DNA of 64,000 nt from Bacteroidales bacterium (GCA_017522105.1 JAFXAA010000020.1:53598-117597); one strand, 5' to 3'. Positions 23,412-37,400 are shown, counted from the stretch's first letter. Program-made: numbers and translations. Notes: generated from the sequence alone by a model not told the origin.

Positions 23412-25376
23412 TTACGCCGCCAACGCCTGCTGCGCTTTCTGCACGGCCTCCATATTGGCGCCCTGCTGCACTTGCTGCATCAACTCCGGCGACACGCCCT
23501 GCGGCATCTGACCTGCTGCCGCCTGCTGCTCCTGTGCTTCAATGTCCTGCAGCAAGGCGTCGGCAAAAGCGAAGCTGCCATGTCTTAACAGCATCTTCAC
23601 ATTGATGGCACCCTGCTTCCACAGCTCCAGCAACGTATCGTTATTGAAGGCCCTATACACCGGCGTGGCCTGACTCGGCACAATGCTGATGTCCACCTCC
23701 GTATCAAGAGCCTTCCGTGCGTTGACAGGGAAGCCGTTAGCCGTCTTCCCAACAATTCTCAGCACTTTCTTTTCGTCGTAGAACTGCTGGATATTCTTCA
23801 CGTCCTTGTAGGCGGCATCAAGCATGAACTCCTGGAAGTCGTTGAGGATACCCTGCAGCGTCGTCGTGGCGTTCTGCGTCTGCATGCTGAACATTGCAGC
23901 ACTCATGCCGGCATACTCACTCTTGCCTTGCAACGAGCTGTTGACACCCGTGATGTCGTCCATCATCTTCAACTGCATGCTCAGCATCTCGTTAATGCCT
24001 ATATTCGTGGCGTTGGAAGCAACCTGCTGCGGCAGTTTCCCTGAAGTACCGACATCCACCACGATAACGCCGTTTGGCTTGGCCCACTGGTCCATAATAT
24101 TCTCCAGCGTGGTATTCTTCAGCCCTTCTCTCGGCACTATCAGCACACCCTTCGCCGACGACCGCAGTATCATGTCGTTCAGCGAATACAGACGGTTGAT
24201 ATAGCGCTGCTGGTCCAGCGTGTCGGCAGTAAATGCCCGTTTGGGCTTGCCACTGAACACATACGGATGCTCTTTGTGGGCATAGGGAGACTCGCCTTCC
24301 TCTATAATGTCACCGAAAGGCGACAGGAAGTAGTAGTACCAGTACGAGTCCATAAACCACTCCGCAGTGATGAATGGTATCTCGTTTTCCGGTATGCCGG
24401 CCTGGGTAGCCTGTATCTTACGCCGCTGGTTTTCGTCATAGACCATGGCGTTGTAGTCCTTAATGTCTATCTTATACACCTCGCCGCTATTCCAGTCATG
24501 GCAGCGGTAGCGCGGTTTGCTCTCCTTCCTCCAGACCTCTATCACTCGGCAGCGGCTCGAGTCCGTCGGACACATGAATTCTTTGTGTATATCCTGCTCG
24601 CTATACCCGAACTGCTCCCAGCTATATTCACCTGCTCGTATGTCGCGGGCATATTCGAATATCTTTTCCAACCGCTGGTAGTCCTCCGGTGTCTTCGCAT
24701 ACCGCATCACCTCGTTGTAGCTCAGGTCGTGCAACTCGCCGATAAGAGAACAGTCCCATCCGCGAAAGTCGCGCATGTAGTTGTCGACAAACATATTGTT
24801 CGGCTCCACAAACTCTGTCCAGCAGTCCTCCTTCTGCTTCGCGTTGTTCCATCCCGCCCATTTGCGGTGCATAACAAAACCGCTCTTCAGATACTCCTCT
24901 ATCGAGTCGGCATTCAGCTTCCGCATACGGTTGAGCTGCATATTGTACTGTAGCAGGGTGCTCAATGTCTCAGCTTCCTGTTGCTCGTCGCGGTCACGCG
25001 CTATGCACGTCGGCTCTGTCTGCTGTCCAATGAACAGTCCCTTCACCGCATCTACTTTTTTGCGGATGAGGTTGGTCTTCAACGGCACACACCCCTGCTC
25101 TTTGAGGTATTTCTCCTCTGTTATGCGCCGTGTGATACCGCCCTCATCAATCTCTATGATGTCGCTCCACTGGTCGCCGTTCAGGTAGCGCTCGTTTCTG
25201 GCGCGCTCCTCACGGAACTTGTGCATCGACATATAGCACGCCTGCGCCTCCATCAGTATCTCCTGACCGCGCGCGCGGTCGTTCATGTTGATGGCCTTGC
25301 TGCGCACTATGCTGTCGGGGCTGCGGTCGCCCTTGGGCACCGTTATCCGGCTCAGCCGTCGTAATTTCGTCTCCAT
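23412..25376 (-). CDS. Portal protein
   Basis: 654 aa. Early residues NERYLNGDQWSDI and PLKTNLIRKKVDAVKGLFIG are typical of P22-like portals; LPQQVASNATNIGINEMLSM and MMDDITGVNSSLQGKSEYAG lead into the long channel helix region. The C-terminal ~60 residues are a Gln/Ala-rich tail (QEQQAAAGQMPQ, MQQVQQGANMEAVQKAQQ) that may form the barrel. It is a lone - gene between convergent terL and the ejection operon, with its own promoter P4. The length and Gln-rich tail suit short-tailed phages. Confidence 0.9.
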   Translation of the reverse strand: METKLRRLSRITVPKGDRSPDSIVRSKAINMNDRARGQEILMEAQACYMSMHKFREERARNERYLNGDQWSDIIEIDEGGITRRITEEKYLKEQGCVPLKTNLIRKKVDAVKGLFIGQQTEPTCIARDRDEQQEAETLSTLLQYNMQLNRMRKLNADSIEEYLKSGFVMHRKWAGWNNAKQKEDCWTEFVEPNNMFVDNYMRDFRGWDCSLIGELHDLSYNEVMRYAKTPEDYQRLEKIFEYARDIRAGEYSWEQFGYSEQDIHKEFMCPTDSSRCRVIEVWRKESKPRYRCHDWNSGEVYKIDIKDYNAMVYDENQRRKIQATQAGIPENEIPFITAEWFMDSYWYYYFLSPFGDIIEEGESPYAHKEHPYVFSGKPKRAFTADTLDQQRYINRLYSLNDMILRSSAKGVLIVPREGLKNTTLENIMDQWAKPNGVIVVDVGTSGKLPQQVASNATNIGINEMLSMQLKMMDDITGVNSSLQGKSEYAGMSAAMFSMQTQNATTTLQGILNDFQEFMLDAAYKDVKNIQQFYDEKKVLRIVGKTANGFPVNARKALDTEVDISIVPSQATPVYRAFNNDTLLELWKQGAINVKMLLRHGSFAFADALLQDIEAQEQQAAAGQMPQGVSPELMQQVQQGANMEAVQKAQQALAA

Positions 25377-25431
25377 ATATAATATAATGTATTCAATATC
25401 TATCGCGGCACACTTGCCGCCTTCATGGCGG

Positions 25432-25475
25432 CAAAATTACAAAACACTCCCCTATCTTGCCTTTTATCTTGTGAA
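25432..25475 (-). promoter_or_regulatory. Phage late-type promoter P4 for the portal gene
   Basis: TTCACAAGATAAAA begins at 25475 (- strand), directly next to the stop codon of the giant gene; TAATTTTG is at 25439-25432, 36 bases downstream. No -33 TTG. The leader is ~55 bases. Confidence 0.75.
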
Positions 25476-28400
25476 TTACTCTGTCTTTAATACTTCATAT
25501 TCTTTCTTGAAGTCGCGGTAGTACTCGTCGAGCTGGAACCGCAGCCTGCGGCGCTGCTTCTCGTCGGCGGTGCCGAGGAGGTCCACCATGCGGGATTTGA
25601 AGCCGAAGATGTCGTCCTTGGCGAGGCTGGCCTGCTCTGGGGTCTTGGCGGCGAGGTATTTGGTCACAATGTCGTCAAGTTGCTTGTCGAAGCGCTTGTA
25701 GTCGTCGTAGGTTGTGAATGCTTGCTCGTCGCTGCGGCGCACTTCGTCGATGATCTGCGCCTTCTTCACATAGTCGTGCTCCTGCTTGGCCTCGTTGTAG
25801 GCTGTATTAATGCGCTCCTTCACCTCGTTGTAGGTCTGCTCGTAGCCGTTGAGGGCTTCGTTAAACTCGTCACCGAAAGTGCCGACGCGCTCCTTGACGA
25901 CCTTGGTGGCCTTCTTGCGTTCCTTGTCGAGGATGCTCTCGTCGTCCCAAGTCCATGGTGCCAGCAGTCGGCCGCGCTTCACCTGATATTGGGCATAGCG
26001 TTCGACGAGTTGCTGCGGTGTGTAGTTGCTCACCTCGCTGCCGGAGAGTCCGAGTTCGTCGAAGTACATCTCCTTAATCTGGCTCTGTGGCACCTGGAGG
26101 ATGCGCATGACGGCGATGGTGGCCTCGTGGGCCAGCGCGGGGTCGTCGCCGCAGGCGTCCATGATGGCCAGCACGGCGTCGGTGATGCTCTGCGGGTTGA
26201 CACCTATGCCGGCCTGCACGACGAGGTTCACCAAGTCGTTGACCACCTCGCCATACTTACCTTGGCCGATTTCTTGCAGCACATCCTTAGCGTCGCTGGC
26301 GATAGGCATCTCCTTCATCAGGTATTCCGGGTTGCCTTTGCCTTGGACGAGCATCATGCCTCCCTGGCTGAAGACATCGCCGCCGGAGATACCTTCGCCC
26401 CAGCCGAACATGCTCTGTGCCCACACGTCGTCCATCATCTCCTTCTTCTTGTCGTCGTCGGCGCCGAAGAGCAGGTACGGCAGCTTGGCGCCGAGGTTCC
26501 ATGCCAGCTGAAGGATATAGCCGAATGTAGCCACGCGGAGGAGGTCTTTGCCAATCTGTCGGTTGTAGCGGTTCTTGGCAGCGGACTGTGCTTTGTCTTC
26601 GGAGAGGCCGTCGCGATGCAGCTGCTTGGCCATAAACTCGATGCTCTGTTCGCGGTTGCCCTTCCTAAGGTCGCGTTTGAGGTTGCGGAGGGCGTCATGC
26701 AGCTGACGCTGGTAGGCCATAGACGAGTTGCGGAAGACTGTGAACATGACGCTGAGCCAGGAGCGGTCGACCTGCATAGACGAGAGGAAGGCTCCTTCGG
26801 AAGATTGCTGAGTCTCGTTGTAGGCAATCTCGGCGTCTTGTCGGGCGCGTTGGTCGGCCTGCTCCTCGTTGTAGCCTTCCTTGAGGTAGCGGGCGCGGCG
26901 TGTCTCGTAGATAGTCTTGGCGCCGATGCTCACCGTGAGGGCGTCGACGAAGGCGTTGGGGGCCATACCTATGCGCGAGGCCATCTGCACGATGTTGTTG
27001 CGCCAGCCCTTCCAGTCGAGTTCGCTCTTCAGCAGGCGTGGGTCGCCAGCCATGCGGCTCTTCCAGCGCTCCTCGAAGATAGGCAAGTTGTCCATAGCCC
27101 AGCTCCATGAGTTCCATGGTGTGGTGAGGTTTTTCGCCCATAGGTCGGGTCGTGCGTCGGGGAGGTATGCCGGCATCGAGAGGAACTGCTTGAGGGCGGT
27201 GAAGACGCGGAACGACACCTTGGCTGCGGTGACTCCCTTGGCGATATTCACCGCAGCCTCGTCGAGGGTGGCGCGTGGCGGGCGGTAGGAGCCTGCGGCA
27301 ATCTGGCTGACATCGTTGAACTTCTTCCACAGCTCCTTGCCGCTGCCGTAGACGGTAGTCATGTTCTGCACCTGGTTGCGGAATCGCTTGTAGGTGCGCA
27401 GGGTGTTGAGGTCGCGGTTGAACTCAGCATAGGCATTCCAATGCTCCATCTGTGCTATATGGTCGAGGACGACATTGATAGCGTCAGCACCGAGGATGTC
27501 GAGGGCCAGCGCGTTACGGCGGCGCTTGATGATGCTGCCGGTGGAGGTGCTGATGCCCTCGGTCTGCTTGGGATTGTCAAGGTCTTCGGGCTTGTCGGCG
27601 CGCGCGTTGGCGAGTATCTTCAAGGGGAAGTAGTTCTCGATGGCAGCCATGGAAGCACCGAAGAGGCGCTTGTGAGTCTCGTTGTACTCGTTGCGGGTCT
27701 CGACGAGGAAGTAGTCCTGCAGCCAGTCGGCCAGCTCCTTGAGTCGCGGGTCGAGGGCCTTGGTAACCTTGACCATATCCTCCTCCTTGACACCCATGCT
27801 GCGCAACTTCATACGGCCGTCAGTCATCTTGTCGACCATATACATGTACATGAGGTTTCCCTGTGTGAGGGTGTGGTCTTTCATGGCGCCGCCATCCCAG
27901 AACTGCACCGTCATCTTCGGCAGGCTGCCGATGCGACGTATCAGCTGGGCGGTGTTCTTGGCTTCGTTGCCGAAGAGTTGATGCACCTTGTCGTCAAGCA
28001 TGGCGTACTTCTGGCGCACACCGCTGATCTCTTTCTGACGTGCGTCGACCCATCCGCGCATAAACCTATTATATAAGTAGCCCTCGCCGTTGGCGCTCTT
28101 GCTGCCGAACAACCGCAGCATCTGGTCGAAGGTGGCAAGTGGTTGCAGGAAGAACTGTGCGAAGGAGTTGTTGACGGCCTTTGCCTTCCAGTCGGGGGTG
28201 TAGTGCTCGTTGGAGGGACGGCCTTCCATGTCGCTGTTGGCGTTGTGCTGGATGTCGGCTATGCGCTCCTTCTCAGCCTCCTTGAACTCCATGGCGTTGG
28301 CGATACTCTGACTGAGGTTGCCAGAGAGACGACCTGCCAGGTCGAGGTAGGCCTGAAGACGCTCGACGCGGTTCTGCCGCAGCGCCTCTTCGACGGAGGC

Positions 28401-31400
28401 GCGGTACTGGTCGTAGGCTTCCTTGTCGGCAAAGACACCTTCGGGGTTGCGAGCCTCGAGGCGCGCCTGCTCCAGCTCATCGAGGAGGTCATGCTCCTCA
28501 TCGACACTTTCCTTAATGATTTGCGCGTATTCGAGAGCGTACTGCAGGCCGGTGTACTCGTTGGCGGCCTCGTCGGCGATGGTCTTATTGTCGCTGCCCA
28601 TGCGCTGCTGTGCATCGGCAATCTTCTGTTCGATATTATCTTTATCCAGCTTGCGGCCTTTCTTGAAGGCTTCGACAATCTGCTGTCCGGCAATGTCAAG
28701 CTCGCCTATCACCTCAACGCCTTTGGCGTTGACCTTCTTGGCCTTGACGGTCTCGAGGTCGTGGAACAGCTTCTCAGCACGTTTGAGTTGGTTGTCAACC
28801 ATGATGTCCATCACCTTTTTGAGGTCGGGACGAATGTCGGAGCGGCCGGTGGCGTTCTTGACGGCAGAGAGGAGTCGGCCTACTTCGTAACGGCTGAGGT
28901 TATCGAGGTAGCCGCCGGAGAGGAGCACGCGGGCGAGGTCGGCTACGCGCTTCACGGTGCTGCGGTCGAACTCCTTCTGGAGGCTCATGGCCTTGCGGAG
29001 GTCGGCCAGGTTGCCGCCGATGGCGCGGTAGGCGCGGTTTTTGGCGGCGGCATCGTCGGCATGGAGGGCGGCAATCTTGGTAGCCATGGCCGTCATGCGC
29101 TCCTGCATGCCCATACTCTGGTCGTCCATGATGTCACTCACACTGTCATCATGCGCCTCCATAACACCGCCGTTGGCAACCTCCAACGCCTTGACAATGG
29201 ACTCATAGGCGCTGTAGTCGTCGGCAACACGCTTGGCATAGTCCAGGATGCTCTCCCCTGCCTCACGCGCAGGCGTCACATACTCGGCCTCCGGCTTCAT
29301 GACGCCACTGTCGTGGGCACTGTGGTAGCCCAACTCGTCGTTGACGTCGACATGCACCACGTCCAGCAGCGGCGTGTGCAAGAGGTTCATGCCGGCAGCC
29401 AACTGCTGCAGCATGCGCTTGTCTTTCTCGCTGTATTGATAGTTGCCATAGATAACACCTTTTGTGCCTCCGGCGAGGTTGATGTAGTTCGACAGCTCGG
29501 TGCTGGTGGCCTTAACATCTTCTATCTCGCTCAACGCCGTCCACGGCAGGAAAAGGTTACCCACCACCTGATTTTGGTTGTTGACGACAATAAAGCTCAT
29601 CTTCGGATGCTCACCAAGTCTGTGACTCGAGATAAATTCCGCAACACCATCATAACCGGCAATAGTGTAAGCCGTCTGTGGCTTCCAGTCCTTGCTGAAC
29701 ACCTGCTTGGAGAACTCGTAGACCTTCATCGGCACCTCGCCCCTGTTCTTCTCGCCGAGTTCCCAACCAAACTCACCCTCGCCGATTTCCGGGCCGAACA
29801 CCCCATATTTGCCACTCGTAGTATCGATGATGATGCCATCCTGCACCACATCGTTACCAAAAACCTCCCTTAATAAATTTAAGGTGAGCCTATCTTCCCT
29901 TGAGGCCCTGAGACTGCCACTCGGATGGTTGTGTACAAAGTACACCTGCTCGGGATTGATGGACATATAGGCCGCAACAGCCTGCCTAATGTCGACAGGC
30001 GACGAGGCATAACCACCCATGCCGGTATGTATGATGATAGGCTTGCCGTCCTTCACCAACGCGATGAAGCTGTTCTCCACCGCAGCGTTCTCAAGCTGCT
30101 TGAAGATATACGCCACGTCGTCCATACTCTCTATCTTCTCCTTGCCGGTGAACGAGAACGACTTATTCTCCTCATAACGGCGCTCCACATGGCACGTCTC
30201 GCCGGGCTCCAGCTTCCGCAACCGCAGCTCCGTCAGGTCACCGTTGGCGCTGCTCCTCTCGTTAAGGTTAGCGTTATCGTTAAGGTTGCCTTCCTCAAAC
30301 AGGCTCATCATGCTCAACTGCACCCCGTCCTTCGTGGTATAGGTACCACGCCCGTAGCCGACCTCTTTCTCCCTTACCTTTTGCACATCGTCGCCGGTTT
30401 CGCTTTCGGCAGGGGCGCTGGGGCGGTGGTCTGACACCACGAGCTTATTGTATTCGGCGTCAATCTCGCGCTTGCGCTCAATGGCCTCGTCAAGTTCGGC
30501 TTGCTTGGCAAAGACGAACTCGCCGACCTCGGCGCCGTCCAACTTGTGGTTTATCTCCTCCATCCGTGCGGCATAGGCATCGGCATAGTGGTAGATGTTC
30601 TTCAAGAGGTTCTGCATGGACTGACCGGCTGCGGTGGCGTCGTCGGAGAGGTTGACAGTATAAAGGATGCCAGTGTCGGTATCGGCAACGAGCTTTCTCT
30701 CTATACCCGAAGTGTCAAAGAGCGACGACTGCTTCTCCTCGACTGTCATTTTGGCAGGTATGCCGTACGAGGATATATCGAGTGTACCATTCTTCTTTAT
30801 AGCATTGTGGATGGCCTCACCGGCTTCCTTGGCTTTGTCGTACACCTTGCCGTCGACAGTCACCTTCAACTGGGGCCACTTGCCCTCCTTGTCGGGCTCG
30901 AAGCCGTTGCGTTTCAGACGCTCGATGTCCTGCTTGTTGTAGGAAATCAGGCGTTCTACCCGCGACTTCTCCTGTTGCAGACGGCGGTACTCCTCCTGGC
31001 GGTTGGCGTGTTCCATCATCTGGGTACGTTTCAGGCGGTTCAGCTTCTCGACGAGTTTGTCCTGTTTGGCCTTGTCGAGAATGACGGGGTTGCCGGAGAG
31101 TATGGCCACCATCTCGGCGGCGTTCATGGCGCCGCCTTCGTCGCCAGCATCACCACCTTCGTCAAACTCGTCGACACCCACGTTGGCGGTTTTGAAGGCG
31201 TCAATCATCTTGCCCTTCACATCCTGCAGCTGGTAGCGGTAGGTGTCGAGGGTCTGCTCAACAGCATAGTAGTAGACGTCGACCTCGTTGTTGTTGAAGT
31301 CGCGGGCCACGGTGTTGCCCTGACGGCTGCCGCGGCCGTTGCGCTGGTTCACGTCGGCGGGCGTCCACGGTATGTCGAGGTGGTGCATGGCGACGACGCG

Positions 31401-34400
31401 GTTCTGCACGTTCACGCCAGTGCCCATGTTCTTTGTTCCACCTATCAGTATGCGGATAGTGCCGTCCTTGACCTTCTTGAACAGGTCGGCGCGCTGCTCG
31501 TCGGTCTTGGCAACGTGGATGTCGGCTATCTCGTTGCGAGGGATGCCGTACTGCTCGGTGAGGCGGTTGATCATGTCGGAGTAGGCGTCGTAGGTCTTTC
31601 CGGCACCAGGCACACCTGAGTCGCAGAAGATAAGTTGTGTGCCCTTTTGGTCGTTGAATTTGTCGTATATCTTCTTGACATTCTCGCACATATGGGTTAT
31701 CTTGCCGTTCTCGTCGTCATACATCTCATCTATCAGCTTGGGCGAGAGGGTGGCTTTCTTGGCGAGGTTGGTAGCTGCCAGCGACCACGGATATTTGTCT
31801 TTCACGGCGGGGTTAATACCGAAGTAAGAGCCGTCCTGACGCTGCACCATGTCGACGATGGCGGCGTTAATCTCCTTCATCGTGTCGCTGATAGGTATAG
31901 CCACGAAGTGGGTCTTGGCCTTGGGCTTCGGCAGTACGAGGTTGCTGTCGTTGCGCACGTCGGCGATCTCGGTGTAGAGGCGCGAGAGCTCCTGCAAGCC
32001 TTCGAACTTACGGAAGCGCGACTTCTCCTTCAGCTCGTTGGTGACTCCAAACTCGGCTTCGGTGGATCGCACGGCGAAGGTACTGGCCCATGCGTCGAAG
32101 GTGTTGAGACCCATGCGCCGCATCTCGTTAGGACGAAGGTAGTTGAAGATATTGTACAGCTCGGAGAGGGAGTTGCTGATGGTGGTTCCGCTGAGGAATA
32201 CGGTGCCCATGTCGCCCTGGTGCATCTCCTGCAAGGCACGGATGCCGTAGAGCATCTTGGTGCTGCGCTCGCTGCCCTCGGGGTTGCCGAGACCGGCAAT
32301 GCGCGAGTAGGAGGTCTGGAACATGAGGTTTTTGAAGGCTTGGCACTCGTCGACAAAGAGATAGTCGACACCCAAGTTCTCGAAGACAAACTCCTGGTCG
32401 GTCTTGATAAGGTCGAGCTTCTTCAGCTTCTCCATTAAGTTTTCCTTACGCTTTTGCAAGCCCTTAATCTGCTTCTTCGTCAACTGCGACTGGTCCTCCT
32501 TGCCGTACAGGTATTCGACGAGGTTGTCTATCTGGTCGACCTGGTCGGTGATGAACAAGCGCTTGATGTCGTCGGAGTGGTCGAGTTGGCTGTATTGCTC
32601 GTGGCTCAGTATCACACAGTCGTAGTCGTTGACGGCTATCTGTGCGAGGAACTTCTTGCGGTTCTGTGTGGAGAAGTCCTTCTCGCTCGGAGCCAGCACA
32701 CGGGCGGCGGGGAAGGTAGCGCGAAATTCGTTGGCTATCTGTGCCGTCGTGGACTTCAAGGCCACAATCATAGGCTTCTTGGCGATACCCATGCGGCGCA
32801 TCTCCATGATAGACGACATCATAACGAGCGACTTGCCGGCGCCTACAGCGTGGTCGATGATGCCGCCGCGCTGGTTGATGATACGCCACACGGCGTCCTT
32901 CTGGTGGGGGCGTAACTCCTTACCCTGCAGACCGGCGACATGGAGGTGTGAGCCGTTGTAGGTAGGCAGCACATGGCGGTTGAAGATATTATTATAGGTG
33001 TCGGTGAGGAGATTGACGCGGTCTTTGTCGCGCACAACCCAATCTTCAAACTCCTCGCGCAGCTGTTCCACCTTGGCGCGGGCGGCGTCGGTGGCCTCCT
33101 GGTCGATACCGATGTCCTTACCCTCGTCGTCTTTGAGGCGAATGGTGATGTCCTTGTCGAGCAGGGCTGCCTCGAAGATTTCCGATGCTTTCTTCTTGTT
33201 AGTGCGGTACTCCGACGACTTGCCGCCGAACTGCGACTCGTCGAAGTTGAACAGGTAGCTGCAGGTGGACTCGTCGTAGACGATGCCGTTTCGGGTGCCT
33301 CGCCATCCCTCATGGATGTCGAAAACATATTTAAGGAAGTCGTTGTAGACGTCCACCGGCACCCAGCGAGCGCCCATGTGGCATGGGAACTGACCGTACT
33401 CCTTGCGCTTCGGTTGTACTTCCTGCAAGGCGTCGACGTTGCGCTGCCAGCGTGGGTCTTCGATGGCCATCTTCTGGGCCTGTTCCAGCTTCGACACCAC
33501 GTCGCCCGACAGGTAACTGTCTTTCATTATATAGTTACCAGGCATCGACGGGTCTTCAAAGACGAGGTCGCCGCAGTCCTCGGCCCACTTCGACCCGAGG
33601 ACGCGCTCCATATATTCATTATTTATATAACCGTACTCTGACAGCGAGTTGAGGACAGCATCCTGCGGGGTGCCGACGGTGTTGATGTCGTGGCGGGCCG
33701 AGATGGTGTTCTTGGTGTAGATGTCGGCCATGCCCTGGAACTTGCCGTCCTTCCACTTTTCAAGGGCGCGCACCTGGAAGCCGTCGATGTCGTCGGCTAT
33801 AAAGGCGTTCTTCTTGTTCAGCAGCTGGCCGTGTTGCTTCGTGTAATTCTCATAGGCGGCCTGCATGCGCTTCCTTATCTCGGTGGTCTCGGCTTCGGGA
33901 CGGCCTTCTATCTGTGCGGCGATAAGCTCTTTCAGCAGTGAGCGCAGTCCGACATAGTCCTGCACCTGCTGGGTGGTGGCGCTAGGGATGGGCTGCTCGA
34001 CAAACTCCAGTCGCTTGCCGCTGCCTTCCTTGACAGACTCCAGACGGCCAATCTTGCCGTCTTGGACGATGATGTTGCCCTGGCCCTCGTAGTTGCCGTT
34101 GCCCTTGTAGGCCTCGCGGACAGCCTCGGCAATCTGCGGACGCTTGACCGTGGTGCCATAGATGGTGTCGCCGAAGCGCTTCTTGCGCTGGTCGATGAAC
34201 TTCTTGCCGAGCTTCGTGATCTGCTTAGCCAGCTCGTCGGTCGAGTACTCACTGCGGAGGTCGAAGGCATCGTCGGAATACTGACCACCGGCCATAATCT
34301 CGCCGACGACATTCTGCGGGTTCACCTGGAAGTAGCTGTTGTACTTTACCTCCTTGGTGGAGCCTATGCGGTCGGCCAGCTTCTTGCCGTTGACGGTCAG

Positions 34401-37400
34401 GAACGGCGTCAGCACCTTGTCGTTGTAGTCGCCGTTGTCGAGTACCGTCAGGCGGTCGGCCTCATCCCTGAACTTGCGCAGGTAGATGACGTCGGTAACC
34501 ACGCGGGTGCCGGCACCCTTGAAGGTGTTGTTTGGCAGACGCACGGCGCCAAGTATCTCACAGTTGTCGGCGATATACTTGCGGATGGGTGCGTTGCCCT
34601 GTGTGTCCATGATGGCGTTGGAGGTCATAATAACGCACAGACCACCTGGGCGCGTGCTCTCAACCATCTTCACGGCAAAATAGTTGTGTATCTTGCCTTG
34701 TGCCGCCTTGCGTATCGGCGACGAGTTCTTCTCCCATTCAAGGTCTGTTACCTGGAGGCTGCCGAACGGTATGTTGCTGACAACATAGTCGTAGTAGTTC
34801 TCCGGCACGTGGGCATCTTGGAAGCCCGACACGTTGACACGGGCGTCGGGGTAGAGGCGCTTAGCTATCTGGCCAGTGAGCCAGTCAAGCTCACAGCCGC
34901 GTATCTGGGTGCTCTGCTGTACGCCCTTCTTCATGGTGCCCTCGAACACGCCGTTACCCATAGAGGGGTCGAGCATGGTGCCGCCACCCTTATAACCTGC
35001 CATCTCGGCCACAGAGTGCATGGCCTGGGCGATAGGTATAGGAGTATAGTACGACGTGAGGGCTGCGGTGTTCAGCGACTCCAGCAGGCCCTTCTTGCCG
35101 TCGGGGTCAAGTTCATCGATAATCTCCACAAGTTGCTTCTGCAACGGCGTCAAGTCGAATTTCCTGTACTTGGCCTCGTAGGTGTTGGGTACGTTGATAC
35201 CGCCCCATCCGCGGAGCTTGCCCATGGTGGCGCGCTCGGCCGGCGTGGCGTCGCGGCCCTCGCGTAGGAGGGTACGAAGCACCTCCAGCGCGGCCACGTT
35301 AGTCTTCATGCGCTCCATCGGCGGCATGTCGTCTATCGCACTGGCGTTGGCGGGATAAAGGTAATTACGGGTGTTAAGGGGGGTGTTCTTCTCCTTTGGC
35401 GTCAGGTCGCTGCCGTTGTCGGTGCGGGTGTCGCCGTGTTCTACTGTCGGATCTACGAGAACATTTCCGGCAGATACTCTTCCAGCAGGTCCCTGCGAAC
35501 TATCTCGTCCGCTTCCAGGTCGTTGTACCCGTGCTGGCACAGTTCGGTCTGCATCTCGGATTTCTCCTTCTGCGTCCGCATCAGCCATTCCTCCAGCTTC
35601 CCCTCCTTCAGCAGGCGTTGCAAGCGTTCCGGCTTGTTGTCCTCCATCAGGTCGAGTTCCATCCTCGCCCATGTCGGCAGCGTTTCCTTCAGGTTCTCTA
35701 TCTTGGTCTTTTCTTGTTCTGTCATTGCTTTGAGGTTTTGCGTTTGGCATTGGCTCTCCGCTTGCGGAGTTCCAAATTTCTTTCGGTTGTTCACCAAGTC
35801 TTACGTTGTTACTCTTCCATTCTACATAAGAGAATATCGGTTCGTCGATGTTTAGGGCCACCAGTCCGTCGCCGGTAGCTTGAAGTCCTCCATCTCCCAC
35901 CATCTCTTGAAGCGACTCGTAAGTCTTTGAATTTCCTCTTCCGAGGGCGGCTGACAGTTGCCGCAGTCTCTTTCCTGACTCCTCTTCTGAGCCAAGTAAT
36001 CTTCCAAGCCTTCCTCGAAGGTCTTGTAAGTACTCCGAAGTTCGTTCATTGTTGAAATAATCTTTTAAGGAATTCTGTGCAAAAGTACTAAAAATATTTG
36101 ATATTTTACCATCAATATCTGTTAAAAATTCTAAACTCAAAAAACGACCTTCTTGTGCATACCTTGCCAAGGCTTGCGTGATTGATGTATCTTCTGGTAA
36201 ATCATTAAAATACAACTGCACGTCGTAACCAGCCAGACGCAACGCAACAGCAATATTAATTGTTTTTTGTGATTGTCCGAGTTTAGGTATGACTATATTT
36301 TCTCCTCTTTGAGCGGCTAATTCAAGCGCACGGTCGGCAATTTTACCACTTGCTTCATGCACATAATCGGCACCGTCGCCATTATTGTAACCCTCAAGCC
36401 AGGGCTTCACCGTGTCGGAGTCAATGATACGGGCCTTGTTTTTGCGCGACAGAGGGTCGGCAAATACTTTTGATTTACCTGCTGCCGGACGACCGATGAC
36501 GATAAAAGCCTTGCGTTCATTTTTCACCTCTCCTGTATAGCCAACTGTTTTTCCTTTTTCATTGAGTACAGCACTACCATTTTCTTCACCGAGCAATCGT
36601 TGTGCGCTGGCTTCTATCTGTTCGGCTGTGAGTTTTAGTTTACCATTCTTTTGGGCGTCGCGGACTTCCTGTTCGGCGGCGATTACTTCCGGCAGTTTGG
36701 AAAGCACATCGTAAGGAATGTTTACACCATCGAGACTTGCAGCGACAATATAATTCAGTTCTGGATGTATGCTGTCTTCAAATTGCGGGTCTTTTGCATA
36801 CCGTTCTTTGGCCTCCGGCGTCATGTAGTCGCGGTAGTCCTTTGGGAAGTCGAGCGTGGACTGTGCAGCTGTGGTGGGTTTGGTTTTCTTCTTGTCTTGC
36901 TTCTTCTCTTTGCGCTGTTCGTTGCGCTGGGTCTTAATCTCGCTCTTCGCCTGCTCGACCTGCTGCGACAGTTCCTGCTCCTTGACGACGTTCTTTGCCA
37001 TCTCTACGATGTCCTTGGGGCCTTCCTTGTCGAAGTTAAGAACATCGAAACGGCTCACCTCGTCGTGCGGGGTGAACTCGTCGCGTCGGTTCTCCATCTC
37101 CGGCATATCGCGGCCAGCGTTATAGAAAGCTTTGAGGTAGGGCCGGATGGCGTCGCCCATGTCGGCAATCATGCGCTTGGCGAAGTCGACGAACTTGCGG
37201 GCGCCTGCTTCGAGGTGGAACACGGCCATCTCGGAGCCGAGGGCCAGTATCTCGGGGTCGATACCCACGTTTAGGCGGTTCAGCTTCTCGCGCATCCGCT
37301 TCTTCAACTCTTCGTAGCGCTCTCGGCTCACGAACTGGTTGTTGGCGCCGTAGGTGTCCTCCTCGGTCTGGTTGTCAGTTTTTCTATTAGAATCAGCTCC

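Noticed and set aside
25680-35267. Many long + strand frames antisense to the giant gene
   Set aside because: All are Val/Leu/Gly/His-rich shadows of the sense frame, with no recognisable domains.
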